Shown here piece by piece: positions 9,083 to 17,101 of a DNA stretch of 64,000 nucleotides (position 1 is the stretch's first letter; every line of letters begins with the position of its first letter). A program made the position numbers and the translations under genes. Under the pieces are notes generated by a model. It worked only from the letters and a program-made list of their open reading frames with translations, did not search any database and was not told the DNA's origin. The DNA lies in contig NZ_QGLL01000006.1 in NCBI RefSeq assembly GCF_003202695.1, positions 496,001 to 560,000 on the forward strand. The letters run 5' to 3'. Origin of the DNA: Bifidobacterium asteroides. GTDB lineage: Bacteria > Actinomycetota > Actinomycetes > Actinomycetales > Bifidobacteriaceae.

Positions 9083-10027
9083 TCATCCTTCAAGCAGCCG
9101 CATGGCAGCCTGCGAATCCGTGATCAGCACATTGGCATAACCGCCTAGAAGCGCCGCCCGCATGGATGCTAGCTTGGAAGGCCCTCCCGCCACCAATATG
9201 GAGTAAGGCTTCTTGCGCAGCCGATAAAGCTGTATCCCCACCGTTCTCGCATCAATGCTGTCATCCGCAATGGAGCCGTCGGCAACTATAAATCGTGAAA
9301 GCACATCGCCGACAGCCTTATGCTGCAACATAGCGATCTCCCTGCGAGAAAGATATCCTAGCTTGAAGAGCATGGTATCGTCACGAACGGTTCCGCAGGT
9401 AAACACGGCGATATCGGTCCGGTCCCCCTGACGGACGATCTCGTCTATGAAACGGTCCTTGAGCACAATGTCCCGTGTCAACGCATTGTCGAAAATGACC
9501 GGCAATGGCAGCACTGTTGTGGTGGTGCCGAAGGCCATACCGAATTTCAGGGCGATATCCGCGGCATAGTTGTTGAAGTCGGATGCGGAGACGCTCCCCT
9601 TCAGCTGAACCACCGACACATCCTTGTGCTCATTGGGCCGCAGATGATCGGCTACGGCCTTGAGAGTCCTCCCCCAGCTGATGCCCAACCGGTCGTGGTC
9701 TCCGACAATCTCGGCGAGGTAATCTGCGGTGACCGCGCCCAGTTTGCCCCTTATAACGTCTTCATCACCGGTCGAGTCATAGGCAAGCCTGACGTCGCGC
9801 AGGCCGAATGCCACTTTGAGCCTTCTGGCAAGAGACTGCAGGTCAGTCTGCGGGTCCGCGATGAGCACGCGGACAAGCCCTTCCCGTCTGGCGAAGGCCA
9901 GGAGACGCGAAACCGTAGGACGGGAAACGTTCAGTCTGCGGGCGATTGCGCTTTGGCCCAAGCCCTCTTCGTAATACCAGTGACAGACTGTGACCGCTTG
10001 ATTCCTATGCTGTTCATCGTTGATCAT
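9083..10027 (-). CDS. deoR: SorC/DeoR-type transcriptional regulator of deoxyribose use
   Basis: 314 residues from ATG 10027, which has AAGGGAAGG upstream; the open frame extends six codons further. An N-terminal helix-turn-helix (QSAIARRLNVSRPTVSRLL, about residues 25-45) is followed by the SorC sugar-phosphate-binding domain. That domain has the family's GISWGRTLKAV near residue 130 and the C-terminal VAGGPSKLASMRAAL. Bacillus subtilis DeoR belongs to this family and responds to deoxyribose 5-phosphate. Divergence from deoC and the palindrome between them make the same role likely here. It probably represses both itself and the deo operon. Confidence 0.88.
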   Translation of the reverse strand: MINDEQHRNQAVTVCHWYYEEGLGQSAIARRLNVSRPTVSRLLAFARREGLVRVLIADPQTDLQSLARRLKVAFGLRDVRLAYDSTGDEDVIRGKLGAVTADYLAEIVGDHDRLGISWGRTLKAVADHLRPNEHKDVSVVQLKGSVSASDFNNYAADIALKFGMAFGTTTTVLPLPVIFDNALTRDIVLKDRFIDEIVRQGDRTDIAVFTCGTVRDDTMLFKLGYLSRREIAMLQHKAVGDVLSRFIVADGSIADDSIDARTVGIQLYRLRKKPYSILVAGGPSKLASMRAALLGGYANVLITDSQAAMRLLEG

Positions 10028-10107
10028 GAAACCTTCCCTTCTCATAGTCGCGCAAAACCAACATGCAAAAGAGCTTCACGGCTTGCCAGCGATTGAGCAT
10101 TCATTTT

Positions 10108-10121
10108 TGAACATATGTTCA
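10108..10121. promoter_or_regulatory. Palindromic operator TGAACATATGTTCA
   Basis: A perfect 14-bp palindrome in the divergent region between deoR and deoC, about 60 bases before the deoC start. It is the only such palindrome in this intergenic region and is the best candidate DeoR operator. It also resembles a LexA box (GAAC-4-GTTC) but lacks the flanking C/G seen in the two boxes at 45465 and 53951. Confidence 0.65.
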
Positions 10122-10182
10122 TCTTAGTATTTTACTTTTGTGCATTCACTGTTAGTGTGAGGTCCACAAGGAGGTAACAACC

Positions 10183-10833
10183 ATGCAGATCAATCGCCTC
10201 ATCGATCACACACTGCTCAAACCAGACGCAACGCTTGCGCAGATTGACCAGGTCATCGACGAAGCCCTGAACAACCATTTCTATTCGGTCATGGTCAATC
10301 CCTACTGGGTTTCCCACGTCCATGAACGAGTCAAGGGGTCAGATGTCCTGACTGCCTGCGTCATCGGCTTCCCCCTGGGCGCCAACACCACGGCCAGCAA
10401 GGTAGCCGAAAGCCGGGAAGCCATCGCGAACGGAGCCGATGAGCTGGATATGGTGATTAACATCGGCGAAATGGCAGGTGGTCGGGAAGACCTGGTCGCC
10501 AAGGACGTTCGTGCGGTCGTCGAGGCCGTCCACCAGGCAGGAAAGGTCATCAAGGTCATCATCGAGACTGCTATGTTTGACGATAAGCAGATCGCGCGGG
10601 CCAGCACCCTGGTGGCTGACGCAGGCGCTGATTTCGTCAAAACATCCACCGGATTTGCCAGCCGCGGCGCCAGTGTGCACGACATCGAAGTCATCAAGCA
10701 AGCAGTCAACGGAAGAATTCACATCAAGGCCGCGGGCGGCATCCATACCCGGCAGGAGGCTGAGGCCCTAATCGACGCAGGCGCCGAACGGCTGGGCACC
10801 AGCTCCAGCATGGCCATCATCGGCAAGGCCTGA
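10183..10833 (+). CDS. deoC: Deoxyribose-phosphate aldolase
   Basis: 216 residues, class I aldolase that splits 2-deoxyribose 5-phosphate into acetaldehyde and glyceraldehyde 3-phosphate. It starts MQINRLIDHTLLKPDA, as in the DeoC family. VIKVIIETAMF carries the proton-relay Lys and ADFVKTSTGF carries the Schiff-base Lys near residue 155. IKAAGGI forms the phosphate site. AAGGAGG precedes the ATG by ten bases. It is the first gene of a plus-strand run (deoC, permease, mutarotase, kinase). It is regulated in all likelihood by the divergent SorC regulator. Confidence 0.96.
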   Translation: MQINRLIDHTLLKPDATLAQIDQVIDEALNNHFYSVMVNPYWVSHVHERVKGSDVLTACVIGFPLGANTTASKVAESREAIANGADELDMVINIGEMAGGREDLVAKDVRAVVEAVHQAGKVIKVIIETAMFDDKQIARASTLVADAGADFVKTSTGFASRGASVHDIEVIKQAVNGRIHIKAAGGIHTRQEAEALIDAGAERLGTSSSMAIIGKA

Positions 10834-10841
10834 CTTCGGCA

Positions 10842-10861
10842 TCCGGGGGTCCGCCCCCGGA
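10842..10861 (+). other. Intercistronic hairpin between deoC and the permease
   Basis: Eight bases pair perfectly (TCCGGGGG with CCCCCGGA) around a four-base loop, with no T-run after it. It may stabilise the deoC message end or partially attenuate the downstream genes. Confidence 0.5.
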
Positions 10862-10925
10862 CCGGCACTTAATACCCGGCGGACGCAGCGCGGCGGCCAC
10901 CGAATGCAAACCCAAGGAGGGGTTC

Positions 10926-12296
10926 ATGCAATCACCAACTTTACAGAAGCGTCCAACAGCTTCTTTCCATCTATTCAAGCTGCATGCTCAGGAATTGGAT
11001 GATGGATACCTGGACAGGACGCCTATGCTCCAGTACATTCTGCTCTCCTGTCTATTCCCTCTTTGGGGAGCGGCTGCCAGTCTCAATGACATACTCATAA
11101 CTCAGTTCAAAACCATTTTCACCCTTTCCAATGTCGCCAGCGCCTTTGTGCAGACGGCCTTCTATCTTGGCTACTTCCTGATTGCTATACCGGCTTCACT
11201 CATCATCAAGAAGACCTCATACAAGGTCGCTATCATGATCGGCCTTTCGCTGTATACCATTGGGTGCTCGATCTTTTTCCCAGCCTCGCGCATGGCCACC
11301 TACGGATTCTTCCTAATCGCCCTGTTCGCCTTGGCCTGCGGCTTGAGCTTCCTCGAGACCTCGGCCAACACCTTCAGTTCTCTCATGGGGCCGAAGAAGT
11401 ACGCCACCCTGCGGCTTAACATCTCTGAGACCTTTTACCCGCTCGGAGCCATCGCCGGCATACTCCTGGGCAAATACCTGATCTTCGGTGCGGGCCAGAG
11501 CCTGGAAAAGCAGATGCAGGGGCTTCATGGACAGGCCCGCATCACCTTCGGCGAGCGTGCACTTCAACACACCCTGCTGCCTTACAAATACATCATCTTC
11601 GTTCTACTGGTCGCCCTAGTGCTTTTCGCACTGACACAGTTCCCCTCAGGCAAGCCCAAGGTGGATTCGACCAAACAGCAACCTCAGGCGCGCATAGGCG
11701 AAACTCTGGTCTATCTTGCGCATAATCGCCGCTTCCTTTGGGGCATTTTCACCGAGTTCATGTATGTAGGAATGCAGACGGCCGTCTGGTCCTTCACCAT
11801 CAGATTGGCCATGGAGCTCAATTCCTCGATCAACGAACGCTCGGCATCGACTTTCATGGTCTACAGCTATGCGGCCTTCTTCGTAGGCAAGGTCATTGCC
11901 AACTTCATGATGAAATCCATGCAGCCCGCTCGTGTCCTGCAATGGTTCTCGGCGTTCGGACTGGCAGCCCTGGTCTACATCCTCCTGGTGCGCAACATGA
12001 GCGCCGTCTATGCGGCCATCATTGTCTCGGGACTGTTCGGACCCTGCTGGGCCACCATCTACTCCGAGACCTTGGATACGGTGACCGACAAACGCCACAC
12101 GGAAACAGCGGGAGCCATCATCGTCATGTCCATTGTGGGCGGTGCCTTCATCCCTGTAGTGCAGGGATTCGTCGCGGACATCTCGAACATGTCCCTGTCC
12201 TTCCTTGTCGATGTGGTCTGCTTCGCGGTCGTCTGCGTCTACTCCACAGCAAAGATGCGCGCCTTCAAAGCTGAGGGCGCTCGGCAAAACCAATGA
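10926..12296 (+). CDS. deoP: MFS permease, FucP family; probable deoxyribose transporter
   Basis: 456 residues with about twelve hydrophobic segments and the FucP-type start (YILLSCLFPLWGAAASLNDIL, with the pore Asn-Asp). GLSFLETSANTF matches helix 4-5 of fucose permeases. AAGGAGGGG lies directly before the ATG. FucP-type carriers are sugar/proton symporters of the cytoplasmic membrane. Its place between deoC and the mutarotase/kinase genes argues for 2-deoxyribose as substrate, as for DeoP of enterobacterial deo clusters. Family alone would equally allow another sugar. Its stop overlaps an ATG at 12293. Confidence 0.88.
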   Translation: MQSPTLQKRPTASFHLFKLHAQELDDGYLDRTPMLQYILLSCLFPLWGAAASLNDILITQFKTIFTLSNVASAFVQTAFYLGYFLIAIPASLIIKKTSYKVAIMIGLSLYTIGCSIFFPASRMATYGFFLIALFALACGLSFLETSANTFSSLMGPKKYATLRLNISETFYPLGAIAGILLGKYLIFGAGQSLEKQMQGLHGQARITFGERALQHTLLPYKYIIFVLLVALVLFALTQFPSGKPKVDSTKQQPQARIGETLVYLAHNRRFLWGIFTEFMYVGMQTAVWSFTIRLAMELNSSINERSASTFMVYSYAAFFVGKVIANFMMKSMQPARVLQWFSAFGLAALVYILLVRNMSAVYAAIIVSGLFGPCWATIYSETLDTVTDKRHTETAGAIIVMSIVGGAFIPVVQGFVADISNMSLSFLVDVVCFAVVCVYSTAKMRAFKAEGARQNQ

Positions 12297-12310
12297 AAGG
12301 AAAACCAATC

Positions 12311-13327
12311 ATGCAACAGCTTCACCTCAATCATGACATGTTCGGCCCAGCCGAATTCACCCTCTATCAGGACGATAATTTCAAAGCCGTCACTTTCGTC
12401 TACCCTTCAGGAGTTGAAGCGGTCCGTCTGGAGAATTCCTGCGGACAGCTCACCGTCCTGCCCTACATGGGCCTGATCATCTGGGATGCGGTCTTCGACT
12501 CCATCAGTCTGAAAATGAAAGACATGTTCTCTCAACCCCTGCCCGGCACTGGCATCGCTGATACATACGGCTGCTTCCAGTTCACATCAGGACTCCTTGG
12601 CGGCGGAACACCGGCACCGGAGGATGACTATCAGCTCCATGGCGAGGCTCCGACCAGCCGTATGGACAATGCCTGGCTGGAATTCGGAGATGGGACCATG
12701 TCAATACATGGGCAATTCGAATATGTCAAGGGGTTCGGCGACCACTACCTGAGTCGGCCATCCGTAACATTGCACACGGATTCCGGTCTCTTCGACATCG
12801 GCTTGGAGATCACCAACCTCTCCAACTGCCAAACCATGCCCCTGCAATACATGTGCCATATGAATTACGCCTACGTGCATGACGGACATATGGAGCAAAA
12901 TGTGCCTGACGGTGCTTTCCGCCTGCGCCAGACCGTTCCCGCCCATGTTCATCCTACCCCGCAATGGCTGGCCTACAATGAAGACCTCAAGGTCAGCGGC
13001 GAGCTGATCAACGACCTGAACGACGAGAGCCACTACGATCCTGAAATTGTCTTCTTCTCCCAGAATCTGGCCAAGTTTACCGATGTCGCCGAGTTCCGAC
13101 TCCACCTGGATGCCGAACACAACTTCCTGACAAGATTCAGCACTGAGCAATTCCCCATCGTCACCCGCTGGCTCCTTTATAACGCCGATCAGCAGGTAGC
13201 GGCCTTTGCTCTGCCCGGCACCAGCACGCCCGAGGGCCGCGCCGCCGCTGAGAAGGCAGGCACCCTGATCCATCTGAAGCCCCAGGAAAAGCGTTCATTC
13301 CTGGTAACCACCGGCTTGGAAAGGTAA
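12311..13327 (+). CDS. deoM: DUF4432 aldose-1-epimerase-like protein, probable deoxyribose mutarotase
   Basis: 338 residues starting at 12311, where AAAGGA sits nine bases upstream; an ATG at 12293 has no ribosome site. It has the galactose-mutarotase-like beta fold of DUF4432: VLPYMGLIIWDAVFD near residue 50 and the histidine-rich LHGEAPTSRMD near residue 110. MPLQYMCHMNYAYV lies near residue 175. Such proteins interconvert sugar anomers. Between the permease and the kinase it would supply the anomer the kinase needs. The DeoM role is inferred from context. Confidence 0.78.
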   Translation: MQQLHLNHDMFGPAEFTLYQDDNFKAVTFVYPSGVEAVRLENSCGQLTVLPYMGLIIWDAVFDSISLKMKDMFSQPLPGTGIADTYGCFQFTSGLLGGGTPAPEDDYQLHGEAPTSRMDNAWLEFGDGTMSIHGQFEYVKGFGDHYLSRPSVTLHTDSGLFDIGLEITNLSNCQTMPLQYMCHMNYAYVHDGHMEQNVPDGAFRLRQTVPAHVHPTPQWLAYNEDLKVSGELINDLNDESHYDPEIVFFSQNLAKFTDVAEFRLHLDAEHNFLTRFSTEQFPIVTRWLLYNADQQVAAFALPGTSTPEGRAAAEKAGTLIHLKPQEKRSFLVTTGLER

Positions 13328-13335
13328 AGAAGAAT

Positions 13336-14262
13336 ATGGCTGACATCACTGTCATCGGTTCCAATATGTATGAGCTGACCACCTTTGTCGATCGCATGCC
13401 GGTCGAGGGAGAGACTGTGGAAGCTCCTGAATTCGAGATGGGGTTCGGCGGCAAGGGGGCCAACCAGGCCATCGCTGCCGCCCGTCTGGGTTCAAATGTC
13501 AATTTCATCACCATGGTCGGCAAGGACGAATTCGGCAGACAGCAGCTGGAGAACTACCGCAGCAATGGCATCAGAGCCGAGGGAATCGGCATCGCCGATG
13601 GAAGCAGCGGCGTAGCGCCGATCTTTGTGGACACCAGCGGCGACAATCGTATTCTGATCGTCAAAGGCGCCAACAAGCAGCTAACGCCTGCCGCCTTAGA
13701 CGGCAAAAAAGACCTGATTAAGGGATCGAAACTGGTCGTTCTCCAACAAGAGATCGCCCTGGAGACGAACTACCATGCAATCGAACTGGCAGAGAATTAC
13801 GGCGTCCCGGTCCTGCTGAACCCTGCGCCAGCCAATGACGATCTGAACATCGACTATGTATCCAGAGTGGCCTTCTTTGCGCCGAATGAGACCGAGCTGG
13901 CAACGCTTACTGGAATGCCCACAGGGACATTGGACGAGATCAAGACCGCAGCACGGAACTTGATTAAGCGTGGGGTAGGCAACCTGATTATCACTATGGG
14001 CGGCAAGGGCGCCCTATGGGTCAGCGCCGACCAGGAGCTGCTGGTGCCTGCGGTCACGGTTGAAGCCGTGGATACCACTGGCGCCGGCGATGCCTTCATC
14101 GGCTCGTTCGCCCACTACTACACGCAGGGCGAGGATGTGCCAACCGCTCTGGGCCACGCCAACAGATATGCGGCAATCAGCGTCACGCATCGAGGCACCC
14201 AGAAAGCTTATCCAACGGCCGCCGAACTGAACAACCTCCTGCTGGAAATGGTGCAGGCATAA
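13336..14262 (+). CDS. deoK: PfkB-family sugar kinase (ribokinase/deoxyribokinase)
   Basis: 308 residues. The first PfkB signature is GGKGANQAIAAARLG near residue 40. The second is DTTGAGDAFIGSFAHY near residue 250, with the catalytic Asp in GAGD. It phosphorylates ribose-like sugars at the 5-position. Its place in an operon with deoC, whose substrate is deoxyribose 5-phosphate, makes deoxyribokinase more likely than ribokinase. No ribose transporter or rbsD is nearby. It is followed by a strong terminator, so it ends the operon. Confidence 0.88.
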   Translation: MADITVIGSNMYELTTFVDRMPVEGETVEAPEFEMGFGGKGANQAIAAARLGSNVNFITMVGKDEFGRQQLENYRSNGIRAEGIGIADGSSGVAPIFVDTSGDNRILIVKGANKQLTPAALDGKKDLIKGSKLVVLQQEIALETNYHAIELAENYGVPVLLNPAPANDDLNIDYVSRVAFFAPNETELATLTGMPTGTLDEIKTAARNLIKRGVGNLIITMGGKGALWVSADQELLVPAVTVEAVDTTGAGDAFIGSFAHYYTQGEDVPTALGHANRYAAISVTHRGTQKAYPTAAELNNLLLEMVQA

Positions 14263-14283
14263 GGTCTTCGTTATAGTCGCATC

Positions 14284-14323
14284 GCCAGACGTGGACGGGC
14301 AGACCGCCCTCGTCTGGCTTTTT
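14284..14323 (+). terminator. Terminator of the deo operon
   Basis: GCCAGACG (14284-14291) pairs with CGTCTGGC (14311-14318), followed by five Ts. Confidence 0.88.
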
Positions 14324-14416
14324 ATGTCCTCACTGCGAAATGCTGTCATATACTGTGCCTCAAAGACAGGTAAGAGACAGAGTTCTTGGAAATGTCGGTC
14401 AAAAAGGGGCGAGGAA

Positions 14417-14827
14417 ATGACCAATCGAGTGACGCTGGTCACTGGAGCCACCAGCGGCATAGGGTATGAAACCGCTCGAATGCTCGCCGATCATGGATAC
14501 CGCGTATATGCGGCCGCCACCGGGCTGGGAGAAGACATCATGAAAGGGTGCCTCTCCTATCGGATCGTCGCCCTGATGGGAAGTGGATTGACCCCTCAGG
14601 AGGCCTGCGATACTGCAGTCTGCGGATTTGACGACCTCCTGAGGAACCGCTACGGCAAGGTCGGCGAGATCTCCATGATCGCTCTCAACGCAAGAGGGGA
14701 ATGGGGAGTCGCCACCAACGTGGAATTCACCTTCTGCACAGTCAAGAAGGGCGAGCCGATACGCATACTCATGGCCAATCCGGATGGCAGGGGCGGAACA
14801 CGAATCGAACCAGTGGCCAAGAAATAG
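14417..14827 (+). pseudogene. Chimeric ORF: short-chain dehydrogenase N-terminus joined to asparaginase-family C-terminus
   Basis: 136 codons from ATG 14417, with GAGG upstream. Residues 1-34 are the cofactor-binding start of a short-chain dehydrogenase (VTLVTGATSGIGYETARML, ending YRVYAAATG). From about residue 33 on, the sequence is the distal part of a glycosylasparaginase/isoaspartyl-peptidase: ATGLGEDIMKGCLSYRIV, the later NVEFTF, and a closing RI-P. Neither half is complete. The dehydrogenase lacks its YxxxK site and the asparaginase part lacks the nucleophile Thr. Both families carry an Ala-Ala-Ala-Thr-Gly stretch at exactly this place, which suggests a deletion through short homology. 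It is most likely a relic, although the frame is open. Confidence 0.7.
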
Positions 14828-14889
14828 TTGCAGGAATACGAACGCCCGCTGAAGGCGCCCATCAAATGACCGTTTATCATTCTTGACTG

Positions 14890-14903
14890 ATTAGTCAACT
14901 AAT
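14890..14903. promoter_or_regulatory. Probable TetR operator ATTAGTCAACTAAT
   Basis: Six-base arms pair around a central CA, immediately before the TetR gene start at 14910. Overlapping it, TTGACTGATTAGTCAA gives a second symmetric arrangement. The position over the start fits autorepression. Confidence 0.55.
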
Positions 14904-14909
14904 GCTATC

Positions 14910-15344
14910 TTGATGGGCATGGGTCGCAAGAGAAGTTTCGATGATGATGAGGTACTTGCCCGTGCCCGCGGGGTTTTCCTGGAGCATGGCTATGAGGGAA
15001 CGTCGATTGATGCTCTCGTCAAAGCCACGGGTCTGCTCCGGGGCAGTCTCTACAGTGCCTTCGGCAGCAAGCGTGGCATGTTCGTGGCTGCGCTACGCGA
15101 TGCAACGGATTCAGAGTCGGGCGATTCGGGAGTGCTCAATCTGGTATTGGTGGCACTCATGGAGCTGTCAGATCATGATCTTGAAGTTCGTGGGCTGGTC
15201 TGGGATTACCTTGCGAAGCTGTCCAGCTCGGGATCTGACGATACTAATGCTGTGGCCCTTGATATCGCCACGCTCCTTGGCGAGACGCTGCTGCAGCGTG
15301 CACATATTCGGTTGCAGTCTGATGATGAAAGAAGCAAGTCATGA
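14910..15344 (+). CDS. TetR-family transcriptional regulator
   Basis: About 141-144 residues. The start is either TTG at 14910 or the ATG at 14919 (MGRKRSFDDDEVL). The N-terminal TetR helix-turn-helix is clear: ARGVFLEHGYEGTSIDALV, then TGLLRGSLYSAFGSKRGMF. The C-terminal ligand domain is short for the family, which usually reaches about 190 residues. It therefore may be a minimal or shortened member. Its stop overlaps the next gene by four bases, so that gene is its most likely partner and target. The ligand is unknown. Confidence 0.88.
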   Translation: MMGMGRKRSFDDDEVLARARGVFLEHGYEGTSIDALVKATGLLRGSLYSAFGSKRGMFVAALRDATDSESGDSGVLNLVLVALMELSDHDLEVRGLVWDYLAKLSSSGSDDTNAVALDIATLLGETLLQRAHIRLQSDDERSKS

Positions 15345-15697
15345 ACAACAAGGTGGCAATTGTCGGGCGGACGCTGGAGATTGAACCGCAGGGCTTGGAT
15401 AAGATGTGGTCGTTCAAGGGGAAACTGGCCGTGCCGCTTGAGCATGTTCTGGGTGCTAGCGAGGATCCGGGCATTCTTGATGATGCCAAAGGGCTGCGTT
15501 CACCCGGCCTTCATGTTCCCGGTAAATGGGCCGGCACATACATTGAGCACGGGGAAAAGACATTCTGGAATGTCACCAGACCGGAAAGTCCCATTGTCAT
15601 CCAACTCAAGGATGAGCGCTATGACCGACTGGTGCTCGGAGTGGAACATCCCCGTGAGCTGGTTGACCGGATCAACGCAGCCATCATCGAAAAGTAA
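15341..15697 (+). CDS. Hypothetical PH-domain-like protein
   Basis: 118 residues, no signal peptide or membrane segment. The pattern (LEIEPQGLDKMWSFKGKLAV, then VPLEHVLGASEDPG, and a C-terminal helix EHPRELVDRINAAI) resembles bacterial PH-like domains found beside TetR or PadR regulators. It is translated from an ATGA overlap with the TetR gene. A function cannot be assigned. The operon with TetR suggests a small ligand- or stress-linked role. It is the last gene before the foreign island. Confidence 0.75.
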   Translation: MNNKVAIVGRTLEIEPQGLDKMWSFKGKLAVPLEHVLGASEDPGILDDAKGLRSPGLHVPGKWAGTYIEHGEKTFWNVTRPESPIVIQLKDERYDRLVLGVEHPRELVDRINAAIIEK

Positions 15698-15766
15698 ACG
15701 ACGAGTTGCAGCTTCTGAGTTTTTCTATTAGCTATCGGCGTTCAAGTGGTTAGAAGGTTATCGAAT

Positions 15767-15811
15767 GGGCCGACAAGTTATATGACGTATCGGTATATGA
15801 CTTGTCGGCCC
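15767..15811. other. Long imperfect hairpin, probable original guaA terminator stem
   Basis: Arms GGGCCGACAAGT and ACTTGTCGGCCC are perfectly complementary, extended by ATAT/ATAT beyond one mismatch, around an 11-base loop. It lies nine bases beyond the left copy of the guaA 3'-end repeat, where a guaA terminator would have been before the island inserted. There is no T-run on either strand. Confidence 0.6.
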
Positions 15812-15819
15812 AGATGCTC

Positions 15820-15832
15820 ACTCCCACTCGAT
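15820..15832. repeat. Left attachment-like repeat (13 bp of the guaA 3' end)
   Basis: ACTCCCACTCGAT is identical to 23756-23768, the last codons of guaA. On the minus strand it encodes Ile-Glu-Trp-Glu followed directly by a TGA stop, as a guaA gene would end. Read together the two copies look like attL/attR of an integrated element. Confidence 0.75.
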
Positions 15833-16249
15833 AGCGGTGATTCTGCTGCTCCGCCATTCCAGCTACACCCAGTTTCCGCGCCATCTCGAAGCGCGTGCCG
15901 CCGAGTGACGCGACGACACGCTTCGTCGTCTTAGTGGACAAAAACTAGGACAGTTTCGAAACTCTTGTCAAGCGCAGGGCCTTAAGTTTTAGCTTTTGGA
16001 CCAAAAAGTATAGAAGATGGTCTTTCATAGCTAGAAAACACTGAAAACGCCTGTTTCGAAACTCAAACGCCATTTTGCGCGCAAGCCGGCAGCTGCGCCT
16101 GCAAGTGAGTAAATGCGAGTGGCTTGTGAGCGATTCAAAAACCGTAGGTCACGGCTCTTCGTCATCGGTGTCCGAAGTGAGTAGTCTTGGTTGACTTGCC
16201 CATAAGTTGACGCTTTGGACAAAAGCCAGCCAACTCAACGACTCCCGTA
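15833..16249. other. Island left end without a convincing gene
   Basis: Several short frames exist but none has family features. The stretch carries a 12-bp direct repeat, GTTTCGAAACTC, at 15953-15964 and again at 16053-16064, exactly 100 bp apart and each containing the palindrome GTTTCGAAAC. It also has a small hairpin (GACGAC/GTCGTC, 15912-15930). The repeats could be protein-binding sites of the mobile element. Confidence 0.5.
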
Positions 16250-16684
16250 TCATAGAAACCACTTGGAACAGAGGCCGATCTGAAACACCGAATAGACGAG
16301 TATCAAGATTCCGAAGCAGACCATCATCACACAAAGCCCGATTCCGGCCCATTTTATAAAAGAGTCTTTTCTTTGCTTGTCGGAATTAAACTCCAGCCGG
16401 TCGGGAGAATATGTCTTGCCGTACTCATCGGCCCTTGAGGCCTCTTTCGAAAGCAGCTCGAAGGCTTCGTCGAGATCTTCGGCGAGCCTGTCCACATCGA
16501 ACCTAACTTTGAAAAGATGCGTCTCGTCATGCTACTTGAGCGCCGATTTGTCCTGCAACAAATAGAACCTCTCGCCGTTCACTTCGTTTGCCAGAGCGGT
16601 CCTCTCGAGCAGCTGATGCCCACTCGTCCGCCCCACCTTGCGCAGACAGCCCTCCCGCAATGTCCATGTCTCAACGGATGGGTA
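16250..16684 (-). pseudogene. Interrupted small membrane-protein gene
   Basis: One minus-strand frame stays open from 16684 to 16250 except for a single TAG at 16532-16534. Both sides read like protein: upstream LANEVNGERFYLLQDKSALK, downstream HDETHLFKVRFDVDRLAEDL. The frame ends in one hydrophobic helix (WAGIGLCVMMVCFGILILVY) near the C-terminus. The downstream part alone could start at a GTG at 16495 (81 residues) but has no ribosome site. I do not recognise the family. A nonsense-mutated gene of the island is the simplest reading. Confidence 0.5.
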
Positions 16685-17101
16685 CTACTTGTCTGGATGC
16701 GCCTGGGGCAACATGCCAAAAGCACGCAAGGTCGCGCGCAGAACACGCAGCAGCAAATACTACAGAAAAGGCGCACGACAGATGCTGGACTTCGGACAAC
16801 AGCACTGCGGAAGACGAGCATTCTGACCACGACCGAACAACTCTGGCTACTAGACAGGCGCCCATATGGGGCGCCTTTCACTTCTCAGAGACTTAGCTGC
16901 CAGCTAAGGTATGCAGCCCATGGCTGTTTCGCGAAGGCCCGACCAGCTCGTCTTACCGCGATCCTTCTCCGCTCACGCCCGGTGCGCCGTACGCATCAAG
17001 CGGTTCAATCGTCGCGCAGACGAAAAAGCACACGGTGCCGTGGGGTGTGCTCGCGCGGTGCTGCGCAACACGTGCATTGAAAGAAAGAAGGAGGCGAACC
17101 G
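16685..17101. other. Island stretch with no supported gene
   Basis: A GC-rich hairpin, GGCGCCC/GGGCGCC followed by TTT (16857-16878), could be a plus-strand terminator. A preceding basic frame ends at 16826 but shows no family features. AAGGAGG at its right end serves the small ORF at 17102. Confidence 0.4.

Noticed and set aside
10108-10121. deo palindrome as a LexA box
   Set aside because: It shares GAAC-4-GTTC with SOS boxes, but both certain boxes here have C and G outside (CGAAC/GTTCG). The position between deoR and deoC favours the SorC regulator.
16638-16826. Plus-strand frame with a basic C-terminus ending before a hairpin
   Set aside because: It overlaps the minus-strand pseudogene, lacks a ribosome site and resembles no family.
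15833-17101. Hidden integrase gene beside the left repeat
   Set aside because: I looked on both strands for a tyrosine-recombinase catalytic block and saw none.
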